Below, piece by piece: positions 16,461 to 24,903 of a stretch of DNA of 48,208 nt (its first letter is position 1; every line of letters starts with the position of its first letter). The position numbers and the translations under genes are program-made. Under the pieces are notes generated by a model, which saw only the letters and a program-made list of their open reading frames with translations, made no database searches and had not been told where the DNA came from. The DNA lies in the NCBI GenBank assembly GCA_963627615.1, contig CAVGBV010000004.1:1-48208 (forward strand). Reading direction: 5' to 3'. Source of the DNA: Faecimorpha sp963627615. GTDB taxonomy: Bacteria; Bacillota; Clostridia; Lachnospirales; Bianqueaceae.

Positions 16461-17405
16461 TTAAATATCCAGATTTCTGATAACTTCCTTGAGCGTGTTG
16501 GCGCTGTTCTGCAACTTGGCTGTCTCCTCTGCGGTCAGAGAGATATTAACCTTACCGCCGACGCCGCCCTTGCCCACAAGATTCAGTGTACTCAGGCATA
16601 CATCTTCAATCCCGTACTCTCCATGCATCATGGTGGATACGGTCATCGTCGTATCAATCCCGCTCAGCAGGCACTTGCAGATATGGCAAACCGAGATGGA
16701 CACCGCGTAAAACGTAGCGCCCTTGCGCGCGATTACCCGGCTGCCGGATTTTCTCACATACTGCTCGATCTCATCATAATGAATCTCCTGTACCAGGTTC
16801 TCGTTGGGCATGATCAGCTTCTGGCACTCTGAGATCGGCACATTGGAGATATTGGCCACGGACCACGGAATGAAAGAGGAATCCCCATGCTCTCCAAATA
16901 CATACGCATGAACATTGCTCTGGCTGATATTATAACATTCGGACAGCCGCGCACGCAGCCGTGCCGTATCCAGAATCGTACCGGAACCGATAATATGGTT
17001 CTCCGGCAATCCGGAAATCTTATGAAATGTATACGTCAGAATGTCCACAGGATTGCTGACAATAATATATGTAGCATCCGGAGCGTACTTGGTAATCTCC
17101 GGAATAATGCTCTTGGTGATATTCACATTGGTCTGCGCCAGCTCCAGACGGGACTGACCAGGCTTTCTCGCAATACCAGAGGTAAGGATTACAATATTGG
17201 ATCCTGCTGTATCGGAGTAATTGCCCGCGTAAATAGAACATGGAGCGCAAAAGGGCAGGCCCTGACGGATGTCCAGTGCTTCTCCCAGCGCCTTCTCCGT
17301 ATTGATGTCGATCATTACGATCTCTGAAGCCATCCCCATAATCGCCAGTGAATATGCAATCGTTGATCCGACACTTCCCGTGCCGATAATGGATATCTTG
17401 TTCAT
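16461..17405 (-). CDS. mdh: LDH-family malate dehydrogenase (predicted)
   Basis: The protein has 314 residues from the ATG at 17405, seven bases after AGGAAGG. GTGSVGS near the N-terminus binds NAD. The catalytic Asp146 and Arg149 lie in LDTAR and His173 in GEHGDSS. The specificity position has Arg80 (IARKPGQSR); a Gln there marks lactate dehydrogenase, while Arg selects the extra carboxylate of oxaloacetate/malate. The rest (IGSGTILDTAR) looks LDH-like, so automated annotation may say L-lactate dehydrogenase. It is the first gene of the operon, followed by fumarase, which fits oxaloacetate-to-malate reduction. Confidence 0.85.
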   Translation of the reverse strand: MNKISIIGTGSVGSTIAYSLAIMGMASEIVMIDINTEKALGEALDIRQGLPFCAPCSIYAGNYSDTAGSNIVILTSGIARKPGQSRLELAQTNVNITKSIIPEITKYAPDATYIIVSNPVDILTYTFHKISGLPENHIIGSGTILDTARLRARLSECYNISQSNVHAYVFGEHGDSSFIPWSVANISNVPISECQKLIMPNENLVQEIHYDEIEQYVRKSGSRVIARKGATFYAVSISVCHICKCLLSGIDTTMTVSTMMHGEYGIEDVCLSTLNLVGKGGVGGKVNISLTAEETAKLQNSANTLKEVIRNLDI

Positions 17406-17442
17406 AGACATACCTTCCTATATTAAATTTATATTACGACTC

Positions 17443-17453
17443 ATTCTATCATA
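17443..17453 (-). promoter_or_regulatory. Candidate -10 region of the mdh-fum-hdr-flox-frd operon
   Basis: On the minus strand overlapping hexamers TATGAT (17448-17453) and TAGAAT (17443-17448) lie about 40 bases before the mdh start. No good -35 is present at the right distance (GGCAAT or TTCTAG). This is what an activator-dependent promoter would look like. Confidence 0.45.
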
Positions 17454-17483
17454 TTTCGCGCCTTACTAGAATTGCCGTTTTTT

Positions 17484-17510
17484 CATATCGGTATTGCATT
17501 TATCGATATG
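17484..17510. promoter_or_regulatory. Candidate LysR-type operator upstream of the redox operon
   Basis: CATATCG (17484-17490) and CGATATG (17504-17510) form a perfect dyad of seven-base arms around a 13-base spacer. It contains T-N11-A arrangements, as LysR-family sites do. It lies about 48 to 74 bases upstream of the start point expected from the -10 at 17443-17453, where LysR activators usually bind. The adjacent LysR gene is the natural candidate regulator. Confidence 0.5.
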
Positions 17511-17522
17511 CCTATTTTCGAT

Positions 17523-17565
17523 TTTCAGTAAAAGAGAGCAGATTTTCTGCTCTCTTTTACTGAAA
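17523..17565 (-). terminator. 19-bp perfect hairpin at the end of the LysR gene
   Basis: TTTCAGTAAAAGAGAGCAG (17523-17541) pairs perfectly with 17547-17565 across a five-base loop. The stem includes the LysR stop codon. On the minus strand the core GAGAGCAG/CTGCTCTC is followed by four T, but no longer T run follows the full stem. It separates the truA-lysR transcript from the redox operon. Confidence 0.7.
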
Positions 17566-18483
17566 CATTGTTTGTTTTGCCTTTTCAAGTTCTTCTAAAA
17601 AGATCTGATCCAATTCTGAGAAAATATAGTTTTTGCGATAGATCAGAACATCCTTATAAATTCTCCGGTTGACATCACATGGGACCTGTATCAATCCATA
17701 CCGCCTCAAAAGTTCTTCCGGGATGGGCGATACCCACATATACGCGTCCGTATTCTTGGCCAGAAGCTCTAACTGACTTGCGCGTTCAAATATAAAAATC
17801 CGGCGTCCGGAATTATCCGGCAGTTCTTCTTTTTTTACCTCAGCAAACGGCAAAAAGGGGACATACGGATCCGCATAGGCAATCTCCATACAATCCCGCA
17901 GATCCTCCCGGCTGATCTTTTCCTTTTGCGCCAACGGGCTTTTTGCGTTCAGCAGCAAGCTATAACGGAACTCTGTGATCGTGCGGTATTCCAGGCCCTT
18001 TTCCTCCATCATCACCCGGTAATATCCATCATAATTCTGCGCATATCGAATGATCCCAAGCCGATAATCCTCCTGCAGAATGTTCCGAATAGCCCGCATG
18101 GAATTGGTCTCCTTGTAAAACACCTCGGCCGCGCCGTCCCTGGGCAATTTCCCGGAAAATCGCGCAAACGCTTCCGCAATATAACTGGCTCTGGGCACCG
18201 AAACAGAGAACTTCATTTTATGCTGCCTTCCGCCGCCAAAGGTGTTTTCCAACTCCTCCACCTGCTCCAGCACACGCTTTGCATAGCGAATAAAGACTTC
18301 TCCGTCCTGGGTCAGCACCATTCCTTTCGCGCTTCGTTCAAAGAGCGTCGTACCCAGGCTGGCTTCCAATTCTTTAATCGCTCGGCTGAGCGTAGACTGC
18401 CCCACGTACAGCCGCTCGGCCGCTTTATTGATCGAATTGGTCTCCGCAATCTCTACCGCGTACTTCATGTGCAAAAGAGTCAT
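17557..18483 (-). CDS. LysR-family transcriptional regulator
   Basis: The protein has 308 residues. The N-terminal winged helix-turn-helix (NSINKAAERLYVGQSTLSRA, about 16-35) and FERSAKGMVLTQDGE are typical of LysR. A periplasmic-binding-like effector domain follows from about residue 92. AGGAGG precedes the ATG, which overlaps the truA stop by four bases. It therefore lies at the end of the rplQ-ecf-truA unit and directly upstream of the mdh-fum-hdr-flox-frd operon in the same orientation. It probably activates that operon through the dyad at 17484-17510; the effector could be a C4 acid (inference). Confidence 0.9.
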   Translation of the reverse strand: MTLLHMKYAVEIAETNSINKAAERLYVGQSTLSRAIKELEASLGTTLFERSAKGMVLTQDGEVFIRYAKRVLEQVEELENTFGGGRQHKMKFSVSVPRASYIAEAFARFSGKLPRDGAAEVFYKETNSMRAIRNILQEDYRLGIIRYAQNYDGYYRVMMEEKGLEYRTITEFRYSLLLNAKSPLAQKEKISREDLRDCMEIAYADPYVPFLPFAEVKKEELPDNSGRRIFIFERASQLELLAKNTDAYMWVSPIPEELLRRYGLIQVPCDVNRRIYKDVLIYRKNYIFSELDQIFLEELEKAKQTMFQ

Positions 18484-19256
18484 ATCACACCTCCTGATTC
18501 CCAGTCCTCCCCATACTCTACCCGCATCAATGTCAGCCCTTGCGGCGGCGCAGTTACCCCCGCCAATGTCCGGTCTTTTTTCTCAATCGCCTCTCGCACC
18601 GCTTCCACAGGCATTCTTCCCCGTCCGATATCCGCCAGGGTCCCCGCAATAATCCGCACCATATTGTACAAAAATCCATTGCCCGTAACTTCGATATGAA
18701 CAATATTCCTATCCGAAGCATCCCTATATACTCTGGCTTCATAAATGGTACGCACCGAGGTTTTGGCGGTTCTCTGCGCACTGCTGAGCGCCGCAAAATC
18801 GTGTTCACCCACGAGGTCATCCGCCGCACTCTGCATCCGTTCCAGATCCAACGGCTCATGGATATGCGCCATGTACAGCCTGTACTGCGGCAGCAAAAAC
18901 GCTCCATTATAATAGCTGTATCGATATGTCTTGCGCTTTGCCTGAAACTGCGGGTGAAACTCAGCGGCGGTTTCTCTTGCCTCCAAAATCCGGATATCTT
19001 CCGGCAGGAAGCTGTTTAGCGCCAATGCCAGCCTCTCCACAGGGATCGAGTGTTCCAGCGTAACGGCGCCTACCTGGCCCAACGCATGAACTCCCGCGTC
19101 CGTCCTTCCTGAGGCATCCACGGTTACCCGTTCAGAAAAAAGACTGTAAAAGGCTTCTTCAATCTTCTGCTGTACAGCGATTCCATTCTTCTGACGCTGC
19201 CATCCCGCATAATTGGTTCCATCATACGCAATGGTCAGCCGAATCCGCCTGCTCAC
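18480..19256 (-). CDS. truA: tRNA pseudouridine(38-40) synthase
   Basis: The protein has 258 residues with a GTG start that overlaps the ecfT stop (GTGA). RLTIAYDGTNYAGWQRQ marks the N-terminus of TruA, and SGRTDAGVHALGQV carries the catalytic aspartate. FLYNMVRIIAGTL is the usual C-terminal motif. It isomerises uridines 38-40 in the anticodon arm of many tRNAs. The position after ecfT is standard in Firmicutes. Confidence 0.95.
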   Translation of the reverse strand: MSRRIRLTIAYDGTNYAGWQRQKNGIAVQQKIEEAFYSLFSERVTVDASGRTDAGVHALGQVGAVTLEHSIPVERLALALNSFLPEDIRILEARETAAEFHPQFQAKRKTYRYSYYNGAFLLPQYRLYMAHIHEPLDLERMQSAADDLVGEHDFAALSSAQRTAKTSVRTIYEARVYRDASDRNIVHIEVTGNGFLYNMVRIIAGTLADIGRGRMPVEAVREAIEKKDRTLAGVTAPPQGLTLMRVEYGEDWESGGVI

Positions 19257-20095
19257 AGGACACCGCCCACCATCTCCAGTATCTGCGGCAGCGTAGGTAC
19301 AAATCGTGTGGCAATCAAAAGCGCCACCGCCGCAAAGACAATCCCATAGGCGATTTTATCCTCCTTGGTATAGATCATCTCTTTCATCCGGGTCCGTCCT
19401 ACATCGCCGCGATAACATCTGGCTTCCATCGCTGTCGCGAGATCATCCGCCCGGCGGAATGCCGAGATAAAGAGCGGCACCAGAATCGGCACCATCGCCT
19501 TGGCCCGCTGCATCAGGCTGCCTGTTTCAAAATCCGCGCCCCGTGCCTGCTGTGCCTTGATAATCTTATCCGTTTCCTCCAGCAGAATCGGAATAAACCG
19601 CAAGGCGATACTCATCATCATCGCGATCTCATGCACCGGCACATGGATTTTTTTCAATGGACGCATGGATTTTTCCAGTCCATCCGTAAGCTCCAACGGA
19701 GTCGTTGTTAAGGTCATCAGCGAACTGCCTACAACCAACAGGATCAGTCGAAGTCCCAAAAAGGCCGCGTTGTACACGCCCTGATCTGTAATCGTTATAA
19801 TCCAGAACTGAACCAGCACATTTCCCTGACGATTCAGCAGCAGGTTCATCACCACAGAAAAGATCAGCAGGATAAAAATCGCTTTCAACCCTCTCAGCAA
19901 ATAGGAGAAGGGAATCGTTGCCTTCCGGACAACCCAGATAAACATCAGAATCGCCAGCGCAAAGCCCAAAAAACTGTTGACGCAAAAGATCGAAATGATA
20001 AACAAAAATGTTGCCGCCAGCTTCACCCGTGGATCCAGGCGATGGATCACTGAATCTGCCGGATAATACTGTCCAATCGTTATGTCCCGGAGCAT
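19253..20095 (-). CDS. ecfT: ECF transporter transmembrane protein EcfT
   Basis: The protein has 280 residues with several hydrophobic helices and the N-terminal YPADSVIHRLDPRVKL segment of EcfT. The coupling motifs with Ala-Arg-Gly/Arg (QARGADF and MEARCYRG) near the C-terminal third contact the two ATPases. It joins the ATPases to interchangeable vitamin- or metal-binding S components encoded elsewhere. It overlaps ecfA2 by 16 bases. Confidence 0.93.
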   Translation of the reverse strand: MLRDITIGQYYPADSVIHRLDPRVKLAATFLFIISIFCVNSFLGFALAILMFIWVVRKATIPFSYLLRGLKAIFILLIFSVVMNLLLNRQGNVLVQFWIITITDQGVYNAAFLGLRLILLVVGSSLMTLTTTPLELTDGLEKSMRPLKKIHVPVHEIAMMMSIALRFIPILLEETDKIIKAQQARGADFETGSLMQRAKAMVPILVPLFISAFRRADDLATAMEARCYRGDVGRTRMKEMIYTKEDKIAYGIVFAAVALLIATRFVPTLPQILEMVGGVL

Positions 20096-20958
20096 CCGTT
20101 CTCCTCCTTTCCGAAAATACCGGCCAGCACTTCCTCCATTTGATCCATCCGGATCACATCCTTAGGGATCTCATAGCCGCGCCGACGCAGCAGCACTCCC
20201 AGCTCGGAGATTTTGGGCACCGCGAGCCCCATGGCTTCCAGCTCTTCCTTGTGCTGAAAAACCTCTCCCGGCGTATCGTCATACATTAACTTTCCATGAT
20301 CCATCACCAGAATCCGGTCCACATACCGAGCCACATCTTCCATACTATGGCTTACAAGAACCACGGTCATCCCGGTCTTGTCACGCAGCGCCGCGATTCG
20401 GTCAAACAGCTCGTCCCGCCCTCTGGGATCCAACCCCGCCGCCGGTTCATCCAGAATCAGATATTCCGGGCGCATCGCCAATACTCCGGCTACCGCCACA
20501 CGGCGCTTCTGTCCTCCGGATAAATCAAAAGGAGAAGTCTCATAATACTCCGGTCCCAGGCCTACAAGATCCAGTGCCCACTCAACCCGCTCCTTGATCT
20601 GCGCCTCACTCAGTTTCATATTGGTAGGACCAAAAGCTACGTCTTTCCAAACGGTCATCTCAAAGAGCTGATGTTCCGGATACTGAAATACCAATCCAAC
20701 CTTCTGCCGTATCTCTTTACGCCGACTTTTGGCTTCTTCCGCAAATATATCCTGGCCATCATACAATACCTGTCCGCTTGCTGGTTCCAGAAGAGCATTC
20801 AGATGCTGAATCAGCGTAGATTTTCCGGAACCGGTATGACCGATCAATCCGATAAATTCTCCCTTACCTACCGTCAGGCTCACATGATTCAAAGCGGCCA
20901 TCTCAAAGGGAGTTCCTGCTTCATATAAGTAACTTACATCTTTTACTTCAATTGACAT
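20080..20958 (-). CDS. ecfA2: ECF transporter ATPase EcfA2
   Basis: The protein has 292 residues. Walker A GHTGSGKST, signature LSGGQKRR, Walker B LILDEPAAGL and the switch histidine in LVSHSMEDV are intact. The C-terminal segment after residue 240 is typical of ECF ATPases. It pairs with EcfA1 and overlaps its gene by 16 bases. It powers vitamin or cofactor uptake. Confidence 0.94.
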   Translation of the reverse strand: MSIEVKDVSYLYEAGTPFEMAALNHVSLTVGKGEFIGLIGHTGSGKSTLIQHLNALLEPASGQVLYDGQDIFAEEAKSRRKEIRQKVGLVFQYPEHQLFEMTVWKDVAFGPTNMKLSEAQIKERVEWALDLVGLGPEYYETSPFDLSGGQKRRVAVAGVLAMRPEYLILDEPAAGLDPRGRDELFDRIAALRDKTGMTVVLVSHSMEDVARYVDRILVMDHGKLMYDDTPGEVFQHKEELEAMGLAVPKISELGVLLRRRGYEIPKDVIRMDQMEEVLAGIFGKEENGCSGT

Positions 20959-21797
20959 AAGGCCTCCGTCATCTCCTCCATGGTCATGATATCCTGCGGT
21001 ACGTGAATGCCCCTCTTACGCAGCCTCCACGCAAGCTCCGTCGCCTGCGGCACATCCAATCCCAGTGCCTTCATGGCATCCACCTGAGAAAAAATCTCTC
21101 TGGGCCTGCCATTCATAACGACATGCCCATGATCCATCACCACAATACGATCCGCCCTTGCGGCCTCCTCCATGTGGTGCGTAATATATATAATCGTGAT
21201 CTTTTTTTCGTGATTCAAATATTCGATGGTTTCCATAACTTCGCGCCGTCCGGACGGATCCAGCATCGCTGTTGGCTCATCCAAAATAATACACTCCGGC
21301 TCCATCGCTAAAATTCCTGCTACCGCTACTCTTTGTTTCTGTCCACCGGACAACTTATTCGGAGACGCATCCTTATATCGTTCCATATGAACGCTTTTTA
21401 ATCCCATATCCACATTAGCCCGAATATGTTCCGGAGCAAACCCAAGGTTTTCCGGTCCAAAGGCCACGTCCTCTTCCACAACCGAGGCTATGATCTGATT
21501 ATCCGGATTCTGAAATACCATACCGGCATCCTTGCGAATATCCCATACCTTATCCTCATCCTTGGTATCCATGCCGTCCACCTTGAGCGTCCCCTCTGTC
21601 GGCAGGAACAAAGCATTGATATGCCTTGCAAATGTGGATTTTCCTGAGCCATTATGGCCCAATACCGCTACAAATTCTCCTTTTTTTACTTCAATGTCCA
21701 CATGGTCAATGGCCCGCACAGACCCGGTCTCATTGCCGTTTTCATCATATACCGGATATTCAAAGGAGACTCCTTTTGCTTCTACCATCCATTCCAT
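20943..21797 (-). CDS. ecfA1: ECF transporter ATPase EcfA1
   Basis: The protein has 284 residues from the ATG at 21797 (MEWMVEAKGVSFEYP), preceded by a purine-rich GGGGAAAGGAAG. Longer in-frame starts would run through the terminator-like hairpin and the end of rplQ. Walker A GHNGSGKST, signature LSGGQKQR and Walker B IILDEPTAML are present. It is the first gene of the ECF block after rplQ. Confidence 0.93.
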   Translation of the reverse strand: MEWMVEAKGVSFEYPVYDENGNETGSVRAIDHVDIEVKKGEFVAVLGHNGSGKSTFARHINALFLPTEGTLKVDGMDTKDEDKVWDIRKDAGMVFQNPDNQIIASVVEEDVAFGPENLGFAPEHIRANVDMGLKSVHMERYKDASPNKLSGGQKQRVAVAGILAMEPECIILDEPTAMLDPSGRREVMETIEYLNHEKKITIIYITHHMEEAARADRIVVMDHGHVVMNGRPREIFSQVDAMKALGLDVPQATELAWRLRKRGIHVPQDIMTMEEMTEALCQLK

Positions 21798-21857
21798 ACG
21801 CGGCTTCCTTTCCCCTGGCGGCGCACATACGTCCGCCGGTTTCACGCAGATACAATA

Positions 21858-21887
21858 AAGGGGTTCGACCTTCGCGGCGAACCCCTT
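21858..21887 (-). terminator. Weak terminator between rplQ and ecfA1
   Basis: AAGGGGTTCG pairs with CGAACCCCTT across a ten-base loop, just after the rplQ stop. The following bases on the minus strand are TTTATTG, so the T run is poor and partial read-through into the ECF genes is likely. Confidence 0.6.
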
Positions 21888-21897
21888 CACGGATCTC

Positions 21898-22434
21898 TTA
21901 CACCAATTCGATGATCGCCATTTCAGCGGCGTCGCCCTTTCTCGGGCCAACCTTTACGATACGGGTATAACCGCCATTACGCTTGTCATACTTCGGACCA
22001 ATCTCATCGAACATCTTAGCAACCAGATCGACCTTCTTGGTCAGGCTGCGCTTCTTAACGCCGTCTGCCGGTGTCTCAACTACATCGTAGAACACCTGCA
22101 TCATCTGACGACGAGCATGCAGTCTGGAAGGCTTATCCTTCTTGATCGTCTTTGTTACTTCTTCGTATACTGTAACCTTCTTGCCGTCCACTACTTCCTT
22201 AACGCGCTTGCCATCCGCGGTCTTCTTCGGAACCTTCTGCGTTACTGTAACGGTCTCATAATTGTCCTTCTCACGAACCGCCAGCGTGATCAGCTTTTCA
22301 GCCTGACGGCGAACTTCCTTTGCACGCGTAACGGTGGTGGTGATCCGGCCATGATACAACAGATCCGTTGTCAGACTTCTCAGCATTGCCTTACGCTGAG
22401 CAGAAGTTCTTCCGAGCTTCCTGTATCCAGCCAT
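21898..22434 (-). CDS. rplQ: 50S ribosomal protein L17 with internal insertion
   Basis: The protein has 178 residues, against about 115-130 in most bacteria. The N-terminal MAGYRKLGRTSAQRKAMLRS and the C-terminal GGYTRIVKVGPRKGDAAEMA are typical. Between them, from about residue 59 to 125, lies a Lys/Val/Thr-rich insertion. From memory such insertions occur in Lachnospiraceae. The protein sits near the peptide exit tunnel. Confidence 0.96.
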   Translation of the reverse strand: MAGYRKLGRTSAQRKAMLRSLTTDLLYHGRITTTVTRAKEVRRQAEKLITLAVREKDNYETVTVTQKVPKKTADGKRVKEVVDGKKVTVYEEVTKTIKKDKPSRLHARRQMMQVFYDVVETPADGVKKRSLTKKVDLVAKMFDEIGPKYDKRNGGYTRIVKVGPRKGDAAEMAIIELV

Positions 22435-22506
22435 AATAAACCTCCTGAAAATTCTAAATTAATCTAAGCTCTTCCCTCTGTCCGGATGATCCGGGCCGAT
22501 GAGAAT

Positions 22507-23469
22507 TTATTCCTCGCTGGGCTTCAGCTTCAAATGCAGCTCTTCCAGCTTTCCTAACACTTCGTCCAAAGACTTGCGTCCCAGATTCCGTACTTTCATC
22601 ATCTCATCCTCTGACTTGTTGGTCAGATCTTCAACGGTGTTAATACCCGCACGCTTCAGGCAATTGTAGGAACGAACCGATAGATCCAGTTCTTCGATGG
22701 TCATCTCCAGAACCTTCTCCTTCTGGTCCTCTTCCTTTTCTACCATAATCTCGGTATTACGGGCATTGTCGGACAGGTTGATGAACAATGCCAAATGATC
22801 GTTCATTACCTTGGCCGCCAGACTCACCGCTTCCTGCGGATTGATTGTCCCCTTCGTCCAAACCTCCAGGGTCAGCTTATCATAATCCGTGATCTGTCCT
22901 ACACGCGTATTCTCAACTGTGAAGTTGACACGACGTACAGGGGTATACAATGAATCGATCGGTATAACGCCGACAGCCTGATCATCCTTCTTATTCTTGT
23001 CGGATCCTACATAACCACGGCCAGCTGTGATTTTCAGCTCCATGGTCAGATGATTCTCCTGACCGCCGCAAATCGTGGCGATCACAAGATCCGGATTGAC
23101 AATCTCGATGATGCTCTTGTCCAGCTTGATGTCTGAAGCATGTACAACGCCCTCGCCGCGATAATCAATATACGCGGTGATCGGCTCTGTAAGATCCTCG
23201 TTAGCCTTAAGCGCCAGATTCTTCAGATTCAAGATAATCTCGGCAACATCCTCCTTAACGCCGGGGATCGTGGAGAACTCATGAAGTACTCCGTCGATCT
23301 TGATGCTGGAAACAGCAGCTCCCGGTAAAGAAGAAAGCATGATTCTGCGCAAAGAGTTCCCTAAAGTGATTCCATAGCCTCTTTCCAACGGTTCTACGAC
23401 AAAGCAGCCGTAGGTGCCATCCTCGCTAACCTTTGACACTTCAATACGTGGTTTTTCAAATTCTAACAC
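22507..23469 (-). CDS. rpoA: RNA polymerase alpha subunit
   Basis: The protein has 320 residues. The N-terminal assembly domain includes GYGITLGNSLRRIMLSSLPG. The C-terminal domain carries ELDLSVRSYNCLKRAGI and VRNLGRKSLDEV, which contact UP elements and activators. Order rpsD-rpoA-rplQ is standard. Confidence 0.98.
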   Translation of the reverse strand: MLEFEKPRIEVSKVSEDGTYGCFVVEPLERGYGITLGNSLRRIMLSSLPGAAVSSIKIDGVLHEFSTIPGVKEDVAEIILNLKNLALKANEDLTEPITAYIDYRGEGVVHASDIKLDKSIIEIVNPDLVIATICGGQENHLTMELKITAGRGYVGSDKNKKDDQAVGVIPIDSLYTPVRRVNFTVENTRVGQITDYDKLTLEVWTKGTINPQEAVSLAAKVMNDHLALFINLSDNARNTEIMVEKEEDQKEKVLEMTIEELDLSVRSYNCLKRAGINTVEDLTNKSEDEMMKVRNLGRKSLDEVLGKLEELHLKLKPSEE

Positions 23470-23499
23470 AGGGGCCCTCCTTTACTATCTTTACGTTAA

Positions 23500-24093
23500 T
23501 TATTTGGAATACAACTCGACAATCAGCATCTCGTCAACCGGAACATCGATCTGCTCGCGGGTCGGCAGCGTCTTGATAGTCGCCTTCAGCGCTTCGTTGT
23601 CGCAATCCAGCCACTCCGGAACAACACGGCCAGCGGTCGCATCCAGAATGTCCTTCATACGCTGATATGTCTTGCACTTCTCCTTGATCTCAACTGTATC
23701 TCCAGCCTTGACCTGATAGGAAGGAATATTAACCTGCTTACCGTTCACCAGTACAAACTTGTGATCTACGATCTGTCTAGCCTCTGCACGGGTTCTGGCA
23801 AATCCCAGACGGAACATTACGTTGTCCAGACGGGTCTCCAGCATAACCATCAGATTCAGACCGGTCATACCGGACATCTTAACGGCCTTCTCGTAGTAAT
23901 TTCTAAACGGCTTCTCCAGAACGCCATAGATGAACTTTGCCTTCTGCTTCTCGCGCAGCTGCAGTCCATACTCGCTGACTTTCCGGTTAGCTCTCTTTAA
24001 TTCTCTCTTAGACTTCTTGTTGATACCCAGATACATCGGCTCCAGGCCAAGAGATCTACATCTTTTCAGAATCGGATCTTTATTCACTGCCAT
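23500..24093 (-). CDS. rpsD: 30S ribosomal protein S4
   Basis: The protein has 197 residues, with an S4 RNA-binding domain around RLDNVMFRLGFARTRAEARQ. The N-terminal region has only one cysteine (Cys12), so it is a zinc-free form. In Firmicutes S4 often represses its own synthesis. AGGAGG precedes the start. Confidence 0.97.
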   Translation of the reverse strand: MAVNKDPILKRCRSLGLEPMYLGINKKSKRELKRANRKVSEYGLQLREKQKAKFIYGVLEKPFRNYYEKAVKMSGMTGLNLMVMLETRLDNVMFRLGFARTRAEARQIVDHKFVLVNGKQVNIPSYQVKAGDTVEIKEKCKTYQRMKDILDATAGRVVPEWLDCDNEALKATIKTLPTREQIDVPVDEMLIVELYSK

Positions 24094-24111
24094 CTTCCTA
24101 ATACCTCCTAA

Positions 24112-24519
24112 TTAGACTCTTCTGCGCTTCGGCGGACGGCATCCGTTATGAGGAACCGGCGTAACATCCGTGATCATCGTAACCTCAAGACCTGCTACCT
24201 GCAACGCACGGATGGCAGACTCACGGCCCGCACCGGGACCCTTTACAAATACTTCAACCGTCTTCAGACCATGCTCCATTGCAGCCTTCGCTGCGGTTTC
24301 CGCTGCCATCTGTGCAGCAAACGGCGTATTCTTACGGGAGCCTCTGAATCCCAAACCACCTGCGCTTGCCCAAGAAAGAGCATTACCTGCGGTATCGGTA
24401 AGGGTAACAATTGTATTATTAAATGTGGACTGAATATGCGCCTGACCCTTTTCAACATTCTTGCGGTTACGACGGCGCACTACTTTCTTAGCAGCAGCTG
24501 CTGCAGCTTTCTTTGCCAT
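24112..24519 (-). CDS. rpsK: 30S ribosomal protein S11
   Basis: The protein has 135 residues. Conserved segments are HIQSTFNNTIVTLTD, RGSRKNTPFAAQ and the C-terminal DVTPVPHNGCRPPKRRRV. The N-terminal Ala/Lys-rich stretch is slightly extended. It lies between rpsM and rpsD. Confidence 0.97.
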   Translation of the reverse strand: MAKKAAAAAAKKVVRRRNRKNVEKGQAHIQSTFNNTIVTLTDTAGNALSWASAGGLGFRGSRKNTPFAAQMAAETAAKAAMEHGLKTVEVFVKGPGAGRESAIRALQVAGLEVTMITDVTPVPHNGCRPPKRRRV

Positions 24520-24534
24520 TTCCTAACCTCCTGA

Positions 24535-24903
24535 TTACTTCTTCTTATTAGCCACGGTTCTCTTCGGGCCTTTACGGGTACGAGCGTTATTCTTGGTGTT
24601 CTGGCCACGGACAGGCAGACCTCTCCTATGACGAACTCCACGATAGCAACCAATCTCCGTCAGTCTCTTGATATTCATCGCGATCTCTCTGCGCAGATCA
24701 CCTTCTACGATCTGGGAACGATCAATGATCTCTCTCAGCTTGGCTTCCTGCTCATCAGTCAGATCACGAACGCGGGTATCCGGATCAATACCTGCTTCTG
24801 CGAGAATACGCTTAGAACTGGTACGACCAATGCCATAGATGTAGGTCAGACCGATCTCAACGCGCTTCTCTCTGGGTAAATCAACACCAGCAATACGTGC
24901 CAT
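24535..24903 (-). CDS. rpsM: 30S ribosomal protein S13
   Basis: The protein has 122 residues from the ATG at 24903 (MARIAGVDLPREKR), with GGAGGTG ten bases upstream. The C-terminus RGQNTKNNARTRKGPKRTV is typical. It is the first gene of this alpha operon. The usual upstream neighbours infA and rpmJ are absent; a promoter and structured leader lie there instead. Confidence 0.97.
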   Translation of the reverse strand: MARIAGVDLPREKRVEIGLTYIYGIGRTSSKRILAEAGIDPDTRVRDLTDEQEAKLREIIDRSQIVEGDLRREIAMNIKRLTEIGCYRGVRHRRGLPVRGQNTKNNARTRKGPKRTVANKKK

